From NCBI GenBank assembly GCA_019426215.1, contig CM033400.1, positions 24,474,568-24,538,567 of the forward strand: a stretch of DNA of 64,000 nt, read 5' to 3'. Below, one piece after another: positions 32,756 to 46,553 of this stretch. The notes under the pieces are model-generated. The model had not been told where the DNA came from. It saw nothing but the letters and a program-made list of their open reading frames with translations, and ran no database searches. The position numbers were made by a program, and so were the translations under genes. Source of the DNA: Buddleja alternifolia (Eukaryota > Streptophyta > Magnoliopsida > Lamiales > Scrophulariaceae). Numbering within the stretch: position 1 is the first letter of the stretch; each line of letters begins with the position of its first letter.

Positions 32756-35321
32756 GACACAAATGTCTTTCAAGCCTTTTAAAATAATGATGGACTGACG
32801 GTGAATACATGTACTTGGGCTTGACTGGGCCAGATCAACTCCTCGTGAGTTATGACAACCAATAACTTGGGCTTAAACCATTGTTAACACCAGTTAAATC
32901 AATTTGCTCTAGATAAAAAAAAAAAAAGTTAAGATTTAATTGAATAATATTAAATATTATGGATATGCTACGATGTCAAAGTTTCAAAATTTAATATAAC
33001 TAGTAAACACACGTGCGTTACACGTGAATTATATAACCTCATTAAGATAGTTCATAGACAGATATTGCTTCATTCGAGAAGATTATATATGCAAAAGTTA
33101 AATAATACTTTAAACAAAGGGTTATTATTTAATAAACTATAATTATTTGAATAATCAAATATTGATTGACATGGAAGACAATCAATTTATGAAGAAACAA
33201 AGTTAATTAAAAATTGAACCTTAGACAATAATGTAAGGGAAATTATGTATTAGCCCCCATATAATAGGTGTCTTGAAATTTTGGTCATGTTGGTTAATTG
33301 AAAATTCAGTCCATATGACGTATATTGTTGCATTTTAAGTCCTAGTTGTTAAAAGTTTAAGAAAATCATTAGTTTGGCTATATGTCTTACATGTGACAAT
33401 TACTTCTTTTGCATAAATTTCATGAAAAATCCTATATTATAAAAAATTTGGAAAAAAAAAATCACTTATGGTTAATGTTTAGAGTTCATCGTTGTAAAAG
33501 TCTAGTGTATTTATGCAATTTATCCAATCTATCAAAATTATTTTTTCTTAATTTTTCTCCGGAATAATCAAATAAATATTTTTGAAGAAGCGACTAAAGT
33601 AATATATTAAATTTAATTGGAGATGATTTTAGCTGACAAACACTTGAATAATACTTGTTCTATTAAAAACAAATTATAGATATACAACTACTTGTTAGTG
33701 GTATATTTTTTTGTCAAAATTACTACTATGTCAATAGTTAAATATATGTATTTCATAATGAAATTCTACTAACAATTAAAAACATACCTTTAGAAGTTCA
33801 AAGTTTCAAACAATCTATAACATAATTGTATTCTGTAAAGAAATTGTAAGAACAATTAACAAAATATCAATTTTTGAACCATCTATAACCTGATACATAG
33901 TATGAGTGATAAAGATTATTGGCATACTATTCATTGCAAATATTCTTTGTTTATGAAATATTTTATAAACAAATCTTTTAATGAAATCTTTTATAAACAT
34001 AGTATGAGTGATATAGATGTTAAACTCAAATCTTTTATAAAATTTATTTTAATGAAAAAATTCATTGTTTAAAAATACTATTCCAATCTCTTGACTATGA
34101 AAATAAAGAAATTTAAAAGATTTCAAAAAAATAATTTATTTATTGAGATCATTGCCCAAACTCTCGATTAGCAAATGAGGAGATCAATGCCCGAACTCTT
34201 GCCCATTTGAAAAGATTTCCTGTCTCTGTAGAATTTCTAACATAATTTAAAAATTAAATGTAATAAAAAAATTAAAGATTATCTTAAATATAACAAAGTG
34301 TCATAAAAAAAAGACCAATTATATCGCTGAATTAATCTATGAGGATTGATATTGGAGCTCCACATGCAAATCATAGTAGGAGCCTTATTTTTATTTTTCT
34401 CTAAAAAAAAGACAACACCACCCATTTACAATAAAAACCTAAAATTTATGAAAAAAATATGTATTTTAATAATTAATTTTATCTCATAGAACTTTTTCCC
34501 TTTTTTTTTCCAGCTCGTGCCTTTTTTATGGATTAATATAGGAAATCTCTCTTTAATTTGTCTATAGATATGTTTATGTATTGCATGATGGTTAAAATAT
34601 ATATTCTTATGTAAGCATATAAAATTGTACACCATAAACTGTAGAGCACCTTAAAGAAAAAAATATTTCTGGAATTTGTGTGTTGAAATCTAAAATACTC
34701 GTGTTAAATTCACTTGGTTCATATCATAATTATCTTTTACAAAAAATCTAAAAACTTATATTTTGTGGATGATGTTCTATTTTTAATGGCCTAACTTTGA
34801 TAAAAAAGTAGTATGAAAAACATCTACCTTGATAATAGTTTGAATTCATTTCAATTTTAAAAATGATAGTTAATATTTATTAAGGTTTATAGACATTCTT
34901 GTTATATATTAGTTTAAAAGTTAAAGATGAAACACCTATTGTAATCTATAGAGTGTCAATCTCTCTTACTTTATTTACGATCAAAGATCCAAAATTATCT
35001 TTTTTAATTTATTTTTCTTTTCCCACAACACTAATATCAACACCGCTATATGGCCGAAGGAAATATTCCTATACTGCTATGAATTAATCAGTAAATAAAT
35101 ATATAATATTCTGTAATATCAAGGGGAAAATGTGCTTCGCCCTCTCTAAAATTCATCTTTTTCAAAGCATTGTACCTCCTCAAATGCTAAAAAGAGACTT
35201 GCCCCATAGAAAATTTATATGTCTAACTCTTTGCCCCTAATTCAATGTTCAGATGTCAATTTTTGCCAGATATTCCAATGGCAGACGCATGCCAATCATT
35301 ATAAACTTGTAAGGTCATAAA

Positions 35322-38300
35322 TGTTAGAAAATTTCATGTTAGATGATTTTGATGATGACAAGACAGGTTTTATGTTAGACCCCAAAGATATGTAAGTTTA
35401 TCTTTATTAGAATATATATAAGCGTTTAAAGTTATCGAGTTGTAATTTTATATAAGGCTTTTTATCTTTATAGTTTTAGATTAGTATATAGCGCTTGAGC
35501 TATGATAGAATTCTAGGTGAGTCTATCAAAGTGAAATCGAAGATCAGCGTCTGAAGACTTTGAAGATAAAGGATTCGTTAAGCGACTGTCAAGCTCCTAA
35601 GAATCATTCAAGGTGATCATGCCACAAGCTTCTGTCATCACCTGAATTAAATCTGAAGTCAATAAGCTCTTAAATGCAACTTTCAACGGACATTTAATTC
35701 CAACCGAAATTAAATTCAAATGCATTAAATGCTTGATAAGAGCATTTAATGTGATAAGGACCATTGACGTACGGATAAGCCTTTCCCATTGACTGTCAAC
35801 TCAAAGTAGGTCTGCTACCAAGTCTGTGCAGCAGAATTTTCAGAGATGTCAAAAAAAGACTAAGTTACGCACCTCGTGTTTAACACGCTCCAACATGTGT
35901 CCAACGGACAAATCCCGAGAAAAGTCTATAAATAGGAACTCACAACTCAACCCTAAACACCGATAATTATTATCAAAGACTTGATATACACTCACGCTGT
36001 TGAAATCTATATTCATACCTAAAAGCTTAAAATCTCCATAACCAAAATTTTTTTGAGCTTAAACATCTCTACATCCAAACCAATATCTCTTACCTTTTCA
36101 TAGAAGAACCATCTTTTCTAAAGAGATATTACAAAAGTGTTTTAACTTTTCAAATCAAACAAGCCATGATAAATGTTAGGATTATGCCCTCAGATGACAT
36201 AGAGGATAGAATGATAAGGCATCTATCTTGTAATTAACTTATTTGGATATTATTAATAAAGGCATTATTTAGTTTTCACTTAAATTTTATCTGCATCTAT
36301 AAGTAGTGTAAAACATTTTGTCCATGTTTTCAGTGTGATCCCTCTACTTCCTATAGGATAGAAAGAGTGGCACTAGAGAGATCGATCTTGATTACTAAAA
36401 CAAGTTCGCAAGTAAAGTGAAGTCTTTAATGGACAAATAAAGACTTAGAACACTTGTACAAATCTTATCTCTAACATGGGAGTGCCTGTCTAGTATCATG
36501 GGATGGTAGGAGATTAAGATTGTAGGCACATCAGTGGAACTGATATGCTCGGACACGACTCGCATCGGTTCTGTCGCATGGGTTTTCACTATGTGACTGT
36601 CAATGACAGAATTGATTATGCGTAATAGGTGTACGTGAACCTTTAACCTGAAACATCATGCTGAAGATGCATTTGTGACGTCAAGTATTTCATTAGATTA
36701 GTTAGACCCAATTCACCCGTTGGTGGGGTCGACCACGAAATGCGGCTTGATAGGCAAATGGTAGTCTTAGTTGATATCAATATGGGATTTTTTCTCTCAT
36801 AAGTGAGTGAGAAAATACCCTATGTGATTATAGATAAATAGAGATCAAAGTCTTTGGCCAAAGCAAAATGAGATGATTGTGCTAGGCACTAAATCGATCT
36901 CAATGATCTCGTATTATTATAATTAATACATAAGGTCAAGTCTAGTGAGTTTGACATAGCCATGACTCTCACTTGACTGGCATACACGAACAAAGGGTTT
37001 ATACATATACGGTATTTACGATTGGAAGGTTGCGAAATGATCCTATTCATTCATTTTTGTTTAGGCTACGAAGTGGGCCACTTGACTAGCTAGGTGTTAC
37101 CCACTTCCTTTGGTTTCCTCTCATTGCCAAACGAAATGAACCTAAGGAGTCACGCTAAAGGATTGATGAAGAAAAATGAAAAAAGAATTTCTATTTTTCT
37201 TCTAAGAGTTTTAGTTTATTGGATAAATTAAATAATTAATTATTCATTAAATGAAATAATTAATTATAAGGATAAGACTAATTATTAATTAATATCCTAG
37301 AAAAATATATTAATGAATTTATTTATTTAATTAATTAGAATATTTAATTAATCTATTTATTTATTTGAGATAATAAATTATTAATTAAATAAAGAATTAA
37401 TTAAAAAAACCCCGGGGGCTAAATAAGCGTCCAAGTGGACACAAATTAAGCCTCAAAGTGGCGTCCAAGTGGTGCCCTAATTTAGGGCTCTTTTGTTTTG
37501 ACTTGTTCAATAAGTCATGAGATATATAAGAACTCTTTCACGTTGAACAAACAGACACAACTCTCATAATTCTCCTAGAAAGAAACAAGGAAAGATTTTC
37601 CCCCTCTCTAATAACCTTAGCCGTTGCACCTTTTAGAGAAGAAGTGAGAATTTTTCGTTTGTTGATCCATGCGTGACAATTAAGAGGTGGCGTATTTTCG
37701 TTGTTTGGATCAAGTTCAAGATTTGAAGATTCAAATAAAGGATTGAAGGTTTGAAAACTTCAAATTTTCGAGTATTTGGAAAAAGAAGAAATTCTCCAAC
37801 AAATTCGTTCTAACGAGTAAGTTTTATTCGTTAAGTTTTTTGAATATGCAATCATTGAATTCACCTTTGGGTTTTTAAAATAATTTTTTTTGAAATACTT
37901 TCGCTGTGTTTATGTTATATTTTGCAAAACCCATCAACCTCTTTAATCTGTGTGATGAAGTTATTTAAGACAAAACAGTATTTCTGAGTGAGATAAGCTT
38001 GTCAGAAGCAGATCTTAGCCGAGTTGAAATCTTTGTGATCAGGGAACTCGAGATCAAGTCTTCACCATTTGCTACTGTGTTGAAGCTGTCTTTGGGAAGT
38101 TTCGTGATTCATTTTAGTGAATTCCTCCTGTGTGGAAAGGAGTAGAAGGACGTAGCTGGGATTACACAATCCCAGTGAACCTTACAATTCTTGTGTCTTA
38201 TTTACTTATTGTTCTTTTGCTTTATTGCTTACTATCTTCATACATTGTCATAAAGCACACTTTACTAAATCTGTAAAAGCGACTAAATACGTTCTAAGCA

Positions 38301-38511
38301 CCTATTTATTTACTCAGGGAGACTTGTACAAAACTCCAGCTGTGCTAACCCTGATATAAGTGTTGAGCGCCTGATCCATATTGATCAAGCACTTAAAACT
38401 AGTGTCTAAGTTATCTTTCTAAAAACAAGCCTTAAAATTCGAAAAGAATTTCAGGGTCTATTCAATCTTTTCCCCCTTCTAGACCCTTTTATATGCCACT
38501 TGTGAACAACA
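35322..38511 (+). repeat. 5' LTR of SIRE-lineage element, split
   Basis: Begins TGTTAGAAAATTTCATG and ends ...CTTGTGAACAACA, two bases before the primer site. TATA box at about 35926 (CTATAAATAGG). An LTR-1 insertion occupies 36174 to about 37933. It is a different subfamily from the LTR at 4891: the region after 'gatcagcgtctgaag' differs. Confidence 0.85.
36174..37933 (+). mobile_element. LTR-1 copy, plus orientation, probably solo
   Basis: Starts TGTTAGGATTATGCCCTC, the complement of the left-facing LTR-1 ends, and carries the same internal stretches in reverse order ('ggtggggtcgaccacgaaatg', 'agccatgactctcac'). The right end is eroded ('cgctgtgttt...gcaaaaccca'), so no clean target duplication remains. 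It is inserted in the SIRE LTR at 'gataaa'. Confidence 0.7.
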
Positions 38512-38513
38512 AG

Positions 38514-38527
38514 TGGTATCAAAGCAG
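38514..38527 (+). promoter_or_regulatory. Primer binding site of SIRE-lineage element
   Basis: TGGTATCAAAGCAG, two bases after the LTR. One mismatch to the iMet-type TGGTATCAGAGC. Confidence 0.85.
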
Positions 38528-38607
38528 TCGAAGTTGAAATTTTTAAATTTTCAAGCATAACTGCTTGTTAAGATCCTCTTTAAAATTTAGTTGCATTAAA
38601 AATTTTC

Positions 38608-39963
38608 ATGACATTTGCTAAAGTACCTAAGTTGACCGAGTCAAACTATGACTCATGGAACGTCAAAACATTTACTTATCTTTGTTCTTATGATGATGAA
38701 ATGTATGATATCATTTCAGATGGGCCGATTAAATATTCAAGGTCATCATTAGAGCGCCTAGAACCACAGAAGAGACTCCTAATGGCTATGTTGAGAAGCC
38801 AAAGCATGAGTTGTCTATAGCGTCGGAGAACAAATTTAGATAATGTTGGTCGAAACGCTCTATATACAGCGATCAGTGATAACAATAACTTATTCAACAA
38901 GGTCAAGTCGTGCTGTACGACTAAGAAAATTTGGGATAAGTTGGCTACAATATGTGGTGGCACAATGCAAATCAAAGAAAACAAGCTTTCGATTGCCAAG
39001 GAAAGGTTTAATGGTTTTAAAATGTTGCCTAATGAGATGCTAGAGCAATTGGAAATAAGATTTACTAATCTTGTTACGGAGTTAACATCTTTAGGCATGG
39101 ATTTACAAAATCGAGAAATGGTGGTTAAGATTTTCAGAAGTCTCACTAGTAGATTTTTGTTGAAAACAACGGCTATGAGAGAATTGAACATGTTGGATCT
39201 TCTAACTCTAGAAGATGCTTTTTCAGAACTTAAAGCATTTGAATTTGAGTTAAATTCAGCGAGTGATGTAGTAAGCAGTCCAGTGATAGAGTCTGGAGCG
39301 CTAATAGCATCAATCAAGGGTAAATCGGGTAATAAGGGAAAAGTGTCGGATGTAAGTGAGGAAGTGGATTTAGCTTTGCTAAATAGGTTTAGAAAGTTTC
39401 TAAGATATGAAAAGAAAGGAAAAGGTCCTAAGCATCAAGGACAGAGTTCATATCAAGCGCCCCCTCCAGCACAACAACAGTTTCAAGTGCTTTAGTATTT
39501 TGTCCCTTCTCCCTCAGCACTAAATCAATACTAAGCGTCTTCTCCACAAAATCTCTCAGCGCCAGTGGTCTCAAAACCACAAACTGTAAAGTTAACAAAT
39601 GAACAAAAGATAAAAACTAATCTTTGTTATAATTGCAGGAAACCAGGCCACTACCAGGTAAATTGCCTTTATCCAAACATATCCAAGCCCTCAAGACAGG
39701 ATTACTTGGAAAAAAACCAATTCAGGAGCAACCTTCGCCAACAAGGTTTGCTAGCGGAATCAAAACCAGCATTCGCACCTGAAGATTTGGAATCTTCAGA
39801 AAAGAGTAGTGATGATGATGAGCCAGTGGATGATTCAGCACTGATTTATCTCATGGCTAGAGATGATGAAGCGTCTTCTGACTCACTATCTGAGATAAAC
39901 ACTGAAATAGCTTATCCCCTCTCTTATGAAGAATTATTTAACAAAGTAATAAAAATATTATAA
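38608..39963 (+). pseudogene. gag of SIRE-lineage element
   Basis: Starts MTFAKVPKLTESNYDSW, the usual 'NYxxW' copia gag opening. A stop at 38818 lies in the same frame as the rest. A capsid-like block follows with IWDKLATICGGTMQIKENK and 'VVKIFRSLTSRF', then a zinc knuckle CYNCRKPGHYQVNC (C-X2-C-X4-H-X4-C, about 39622-39665) with all metal ligands intact. An acidic serine tail follows. Stops near 39493 and 39532 break it. The product would form the particle and bind RNA. Confidence 0.85.
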
Positions 39964-40033
39964 AGATTGTCGAGATGCCGCCAAATTAAATCAAAGTCAC
40001 TTCGATATCATATCGGCGCTCAAAAGTGATAAT

Positions 40034-40702
40034 GTGACACTCAAAGCAGAGTTTCAAGTTCAGCAACAATGCATTGATAAGAACCAATCACTTGAGAGTG
40101 AGATAATTCAATTGAAAAGTGATCTTGATATAATCGTCAAGAGAGAAGCTGAGCTGATTTCTAAACTTGCTAAATCAGAGCAACTCGTCTCATCATTGTC
40201 TAAATCGTCAAGAAAGCTAAATAATGTGATTGAGGTAACAAGGTTATTTGGTGAAAAGACCGGTTTAGGATGTAATAAATTCGGTAAACAATCAAATAAA
40301 CCCGATGTTACGGCAAAAAACAAAGGAAAGGGTGTGTTCTTTATTGAGAAAAGTTCAAAGAGTCAAACACCTATTGAACCAAAAGACAATGGTACGAGGC
40401 CAAATGAGAAAGCCAATGCTGACTCAAGCAAGGGACAGACGACAGTAAATGATTCACAAAAAAAGGTTTATCCAAACGCTCAAAAGGCTAAGGAGAAACC
40501 TTACCACTATGAATCAAACGTTAAGCATCAAGCACCCAAAGTGCACCCAAAGCCAGCACCAAGGAAATACCAACGTCAATATCCACAACGATCAAGGTCA
40601 TATTATCAATACTATGATGATTTTCATTATGATTGGGATTATGATTACTATTATAATCTAGGATTTTACTATGCACCCCAAAACACACACAACATAAGGT
40701 GA
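40034..40702 (+). pseudogene. gag-pol linker with coiled coil and tyrosine-rich end
   Basis: Continues gag after a frame change. First about 70 residues are a coiled-coil candidate (heptads around QSLESEIIQLKSDL). A Lys/Gln-rich region follows, and the end is rich in Tyr and Asp (YYQYYDDFHYDWDYDYYY). Long linkers of this sort lie between the zinc knuckle and protease in SIRE-like elements. No enzyme motif seen. Confidence 0.6.
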
Positions 40703-40845
40703 AACCCAAAACGGCTAATCCTCCAACAATGAAGACTAAGCAAATATGGGTTCCTAAAACTCTAATTCAAACTAACACTACTAATGTGAAAAGACCCAAG
40801 TCACAATGGGTAACTAAAAAGAAATAAAACTTTCCTTTTGAATGC

Positions 40846-43800
40846 AGGTACTCAGAGCTAGAGCCGATACATCTGTCTGGTACATCGATAGTGGGTCGTC
40901 AAGGCATATGACAAGCTCTAAGGATCTCTTGATCAACTATTGAGCTGCCAAATCCGCAAGTTGTATTTGGTGACAACTCTAAAGGTATAGGTACTATGCA
41001 TAGGGAGGAACATCATGATAAGTGATGTATATTATGTTGAGGGTCTTAAGCATAATTTTTTAAGCATAAGTCAAATTTGTGATAAAGACTTTGAAGTCAA
41101 ATTTTCAAGTGACTATTGCTATATTAATGACGCTAAGACTGGATCTACTAAATTGAAAGGAAAAAGAACAAATAATATTTATTTGGTAGATTGAGGTTCA
41201 ACAATATACAACCACCCTACATGCTTTGTGGCTAAAAATGAATCTAAAACGGGTTGGTTATGACATAGAAAAATGAATCACCTCAACTTTAAAAAAATCT
41301 CTCGACTTATAACATTAAATCTTGTAGAGGGATTACCTAAAGGACCATTTCATAAGGATCGCCTTTGGACGCTTGTGAAATGGGAAAACAAGCTAAATCA
41401 TCTTTCAATAGAAAGCCTTGTCTATCTACCTCTAGAATACTTGAACTACTTCACATGAATCTGTCTGGACCCGTTCAAACGATCAGCGTGAGCGGTAAAA
41501 AGTATACATTGGTAATAGTAGATGATTTTTCTCGATTTACTTAGGTGGAATTTCTTTCATCCAAAGATGAAACATGTGACAAGCTCACAATGCTTATTCG
41601 GCAACTTCAAACTTTAAAAAATATCAATGTTGCAAGAATAAGGAGCGATCATGGTACTAAGTTTAGTAACAAGGTTTTCGAGAAGTTTTGTGCAGAATAC
41701 ATCATGAGTATTTAGCTCCTAGAACTCCTCAACAGAATGGTGTTGCTGAGCGCCGGAATAGAACGCTCAAGGAAGCCACTAGGACAATGTTAGCAGAATC
41801 CAAGCTTGCTCCTAGGTTTTGGGGCGCAGCGATCAACATTGCATGTTACACTCAAAACTGTTGCATAATCAACAAACAGCACGGGAAAACTCCATATGAA
41901 CTATGGAAGGGACGTAAGCCAAATGTTTCATATTTTCACGTTTTTGGTTCAAAATGCTTTATTTATAATAATGGATCGCAAAGCCTAAAGACATTTGATC
42001 CTAAAGTGGATGAGGGAATATTTCTAGACTATGCCAAAAATGGAAAGAATTTTTGCATCCTCAATAAGATCAAATCGAAGGTTGAAGAATCCATTCATGT
42101 TGTTTTGATGATGCTAACCAAGAACTGAGTAAGGTTAACGCTAATGATGTAGAAGTTGAAGATTTGTGTCATCAAGTGTCAAAGATCACTATTGATGATG
42201 AAAGTGACGACGATGATGAGATCTTAGTGCCCCCTCCTAAGTTTACTCGTAAGGTTATTAAGGACAATAATGTAAGAATTGCTGATAATCATGAAGGGAA
42301 TGATCATCAAGAGCAAAATAGAATATGTGAATTAGAAGCACATGAATAAGATGGTAGTCAAGCGCATGTGCAGGTTAACCAAGCACTTGTTCAACCTCTT
42401 AACCAGTTCTAGCCAGATAGACTATGCCTACATGATCATCCACCAGAGCAAATTATTGGAGATGTAGGAGTGCCTGTAAGGACTAAGGCCGCTACATTCA
42501 ATGAGGTCATGTTCGCAAGCTTCCTATCTCAAATGGAACCTAAGAAAGTGGATGAAGAGCTAAGTGATCCTAGTTGGATTGAGGCCATGCAAGAAGAGCT
42601 TAATCAGTTTGAGTGTAGTAAGGTTTGGACACTAGTACCAAGACTAATTCACTAAGGATTTATTGGGACTAGATGGGTTTATAGAAACAAGATGGATGGG
42701 AATAGTATTGTTATAAGAAACAAAGCCAGACTTGTTGCTCAAGGATATTGCCAAGAAGAGGGCATTGATTTTGATGAGACACATGCTCCCGTCGCCCGTC
42801 TTGAAGCAATTTGCATGTTTCCAGCGTATGCAGCGTTCAAAAAAAGTCGCGGTATATCAAATGGACATAAAGAGTGTCTTCCTGAATGGTAAACTCTAAG
42901 AAGAAATCTATGTGGAGCAACCACCAGGATTCATCAACAACCATGGTAAGAGTATGGTTCTACAAGCTAGATAAAACACTTTATAGGTTAAAGCAAGCAC
43001 CTCGAGCATGGTATGACACTCTCTCTATTTTTCTTATTGGTAAAGATTTTTCAAAAGGCAGCGTTGGTACAACGTTATTCAAAATTACCAATAATGAAGA
43101 TATTCTCCTAATCCAAATTTATGTTGATGATATTATATTCGGATCTACTAATAAGCGTCTGTGTGAGAAATTTTCAAAAATGATGCAAGATCAATTTGAA
43201 ATGAGCATGATGCGTGAATTAACTTTTTTCTTAGGATTACAAGTTAAACAACTTCCTAATGGCCTATTTATTAACCAAACTAAATATACTCGAAACATGA
43301 TTAAGAAATTTGGTATGGAAAATGCATCCCCTTCGAATATTCCAATGAGCCAAACGCTTAAGTTAGATAAAGATGAAAGTGAGAAAAATGTTGATATCAC
43401 TAATTATAGAGGTATTATTGGATCACTTCTTTATCTTACCGCTAATAGACCTGATATTATGTTTTTTGTATGCATGTGTGCACATTTTCAAGTCGATCCT
43501 AAAGAGTCACACGTAATTGCTGCCAAGAGAATTCTTAAATACCTAAAAGGCACACAAAATGTGGGCTTATGGTATCCAAGGGACACTCCTTTTGAACTAA
43601 TTGGTTACTCAGATGCAGATTTTGCAGAATGCAAAATAGATCGTAAAAGCACTAGTGTAAATGTCAATTTCTAGGTGATAGATGGGTTTTGTAGCATAGT
43701 AAGAAAAAATAATCCATAGCGACTTCTACTGCTGAAGCTGACTATGTAGCCGCTGGAAGCTATTGTGCACAAATTCTTTGGATAAGGCAACAACTTAGAG

Positions 43801-44066
43801 ATTATGGAGTAATCTTAGGTCCAGCCCCTATTCATTGTCATAATCAAAGCGCTTTAGCTATGACTCAAAACCCAGTCCTTCATTCTAGAACTAAACACGT
43901 TGACATTCGCTGTCATTTCTTACATGACCATGTTCAAAAGAAAGATATCTCCATGGACTTTATTGGTACATAAAAACAATTGGCAGATATCTTCACCAAA
44001 GCGCTCAACGAACAACGTTTTCTCACTTTAAGAAATGAACTAGGTATGATTGATTTAAATGCTTGA
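40846..44066 (+). pseudogene. pol of SIRE-lineage element (protease, integrase, RT, RNase H)
   Basis: Protease: YIDSGSSRHMT with intact DSG (40887-40895). Integrase: the first catalytic Asp is Asn (HMNLSGP, 41458-41460), while the second (RSDHGT, 41647-41649) and the Glu (VAERRNRTL, 41748-41750) remain. RT: the template block '[20 protein letters not shown]' near 42.75 kb and YVDDIIFGST with intact YVDD (43120-43131). RNase H: YSDADFAECKIDRKS (Gly to Glu) and the terminal 'LADIFTKALNEQRF'. It is broken by several stops and frameshifts (for example near 40940, 41194, 41543, 42126, 42653, 42891 and 43672). Compared with the Ale-like copia here, decay is moderate. Confidence 0.85.
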
Positions 44067-44888
44067 TCATTCGAAACATCATACTTTATAGGCATAAAAT
44101 TTAGGGGGAATTCACCTTATTTTATGTTTAAATGCTTCAAAAAAAATACTAATAAGTTGCTAATTTTAGGGGAACCTAAAAAGGAGGAACCTTAAAAGAG
44201 ACGACTTTATTAGAAAAGTGAAATTGACCAAAAATATTTTTCTTTGCATTGGTCGTAAGCACTTGTATTTATGCATTAAAATTCTTTAGATGCTTTTCAA
44301 CTTTTTCAGCATCTGAACATTCTCTTGAAAGGAACTAAACGCTTAACCAATTCCCAGTTAGCGTTTAGTAAAATGAATTTCAAAAAGAGCATTTTACATG
44401 ACGCTAAACAAAGATAGTGGATAAGTCAAAGCAATTAATGCTCACTTGACATTCACCACCTCTAATCAAGAAAATCAAAGGGTATTCATCACTTCTCAAA
44501 ATGACGGTTGAGCAAAAGTACTTGCATGTATACACTACCCTGTATTTCGGGCGCGTACAACTCACGCTGAATATTTCAAAAACCTTTGAATTTCAAAAAG
44601 TAACTGCAAAAGTAACCGCGGACACCAAATTTTATATTTTATCTTTACCAAATGCAGTTTCCAGATTTATCGCCCATTTTCCCACCCATTATTATGGAAT
44701 TTACGGCACATATTTAATTTCTTTTGAAACGTGGTCATATCTTAATTGATCAGTTATTTCTTTTCTCTATAAATTCAAGAAATTGCATAAACTTTCATTT
44801 TTATCACTTTCATACTCTCTAAAAGCTCTCTGCAATCTATACTTTCTTCAAAAAGATAACTGCTTCAAGTTCTTCAATTTTTTCAAAA
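44067..44888 (+). promoter_or_regulatory. pol to post-pol-ORF intergenic region; possible polypurine tract and internal promoter
   Basis: Non-coding. 'aaatttagggggaa' (about 44098-44111) is polypurine-rich and has an antisense counterpart in the minus-strand copy (about 63303-63316). Before the ORF, TATAAA at 44768-44773 is followed by a pyrimidine-rich stretch and the ATG at 44889, the layout of a plant promoter and 5' leader. Promoter function is inference. Confidence 0.4.
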
Positions 44889-45074
44889 ATGGCCCCATGT
44901 AAATCTTCAAAATCTGCTACTGTTCCTCCTTCTTCACCAAATCCCAAGGTTAAAGTTCATGTGAATCCTGGCTTTCTGGTTGATTGGGATTATCTTCACT
45001 CCCAACAACACTTCCCTGTTCGCAGTGTTCTTCTTTCCTTTGAAGAACAGAAATTGAAGCCTCTCATGACCAAG

Positions 45075-46054
45075 GTCTTAAATTTCGGTTTCAGGGTAGA
45101 TATCGGTGTAGTAAATTTACGAAAATTTCGATGAAAATTTTGGGGATATTCAAAATTTCGATTTCGATTTTAAAGAAATCATGGAAATTTATAAAAATAT
45201 TTGGAAATTTACAATAAAATTTTGGGTAACTTTAATTATCATACTTATACATCTTTTACATCAATAATATTCTATATATAATATATGGATAATGAATTTG
45301 TTAAATAATATCACTAAAAACTATTGCGAAAAATATGAAATAAATATAATTTGATAGTAAGATAATAACCAAATCTTATGAGAACTTCACTAAAATAAAA
45401 TGTGTGTCAAGATTTAAGTAAAAGTTACTACTCAATACCATATCGAGTTTCTAGAAGGATCGAAATCGCTTTCACTAGTATCTGTCTTACCTCTACTTTC
45501 ATATTACAAGTGAAAATTATTAGTTACATGTTGACAATATTGCGTCCATGACATGGAATGTTGGTAGTACTACATATAATGAAACAATGATGATATCCTT
45601 CTGGTGTTGAATCTTGAAGAACCCCAAGGAATAGTACAATTTCTTCAATCATATTCATTTTCAATTTTTTGCTTTATTGCTTCTTGTGGTTGGGGGTAAG
45701 TGGTAGGTATGGTCCTTACCAAGTATAAATATAATTTTTTAATTATATAATATTTAAAAATAAAATTAAAATTAAAAATATAAAAATAAAAAAATTCTGC
45801 CAAAATTTCGGTTTCAGTTTCGGGAAATATTGGGTTTCAGCCGAAATTCGATGGATATTTGAAAAAAATATTTTAATTTCGAGAAATTTCGGGTTTCGAT
45901 AAAAATTTCGAGAAATTTTGGGTTTCGATTGAAATTTCGGAAGATATTCTGCAAAATTGGATCGAATGTTCGATTTTGCTTTGGGCCCCCCCGAAATTCA
46001 AAATTTTGGCCAAAATTTCGGTGTTTCGACCGAAATTTAAGACCATGCTAATGA
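45075..46054. mobile_element. TIR DNA element with iterated AAATTTCG motif
   Basis: Perfect 16-bp inverted ends GGTCTTAAATTTCGGT / ACCGAAATTTAAGACC. The direct repeat ATGACCA occurs just outside both ends (about 45067-45073 and 46061-46067), consistent with a target duplication, but the exact right boundary is uncertain by a few bases. The interior repeats 'aaatttcg' in both orientations many times. No transposase. Superfamily undecided (hAT- or MULE-like). Confidence 0.6.
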
Positions 46055-46553
46055 CCAGTCATTATCAACTTCACCCAGTGGCTCTCAAAGAATTCTATGA
46101 GAATCCCCAGCTTTCCATGATGGTCTTTCTATCACTTACCTATTCCCTGAATTTCCAGACAAAGCTTTCACCCTCTCTTCAAATCTCATTGCCGACTTTT
46201 TCTAACTTCCAAATGAAAGGATCTTGCCCTTTGATGTCGATGTTGGAGATTTTTCTGTTGTTTGGGATCTTATGAGATCGAAGGCAGACTCCTCCTACTC
46301 GCACAACTTCAAGAAAAAAGAGTTGAAGAGGCAGTACCAGATCATGGCAGACATCTGCGCTAAGGTCCTGGAGTGTAGAGCAGGTTTGTTTGATAAAACC
46401 AGTCATCTGCAGTTTCAGATGATGGTCGCCATAGCAAAGAGCTATCAAATTAATTGGCCAAGGTTCATTTTCGAAAGAATAGCATCCATGTTAGGGAAGA
46501 AGCCTCCGGCCAAACCCTATGGTTTGCTGTTAAGTTACGTTTTATATCGCTGT

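Larger units (their letters stand above)
31604..35122. other. AT-rich spacer with minor repeats
   Basis: No gene seen. Small repeats are listed separately. Others: a 'catagtatgagtgat' direct repeat near 33897 and 33998, and a small palindrome 'cacgtgcgttacacgtg' at about 33010. Short ORFs here have no coding character. Confidence 0.5.

Noticed and set aside
33000..33035. 'cacgtgcgttacacgtg' palindrome as a Helitron end
   Set aside because: No CTRR terminus, no TC start and no partner copy seen; too little to call.
38608..44066. Integrated pararetrovirus or other viral sequence
   Set aside because: Domain order (protease, integrase, RT, RNase H) and LTRs are those of Ty1-copia; no movement or coat protein motifs were seen anywhere in the window.
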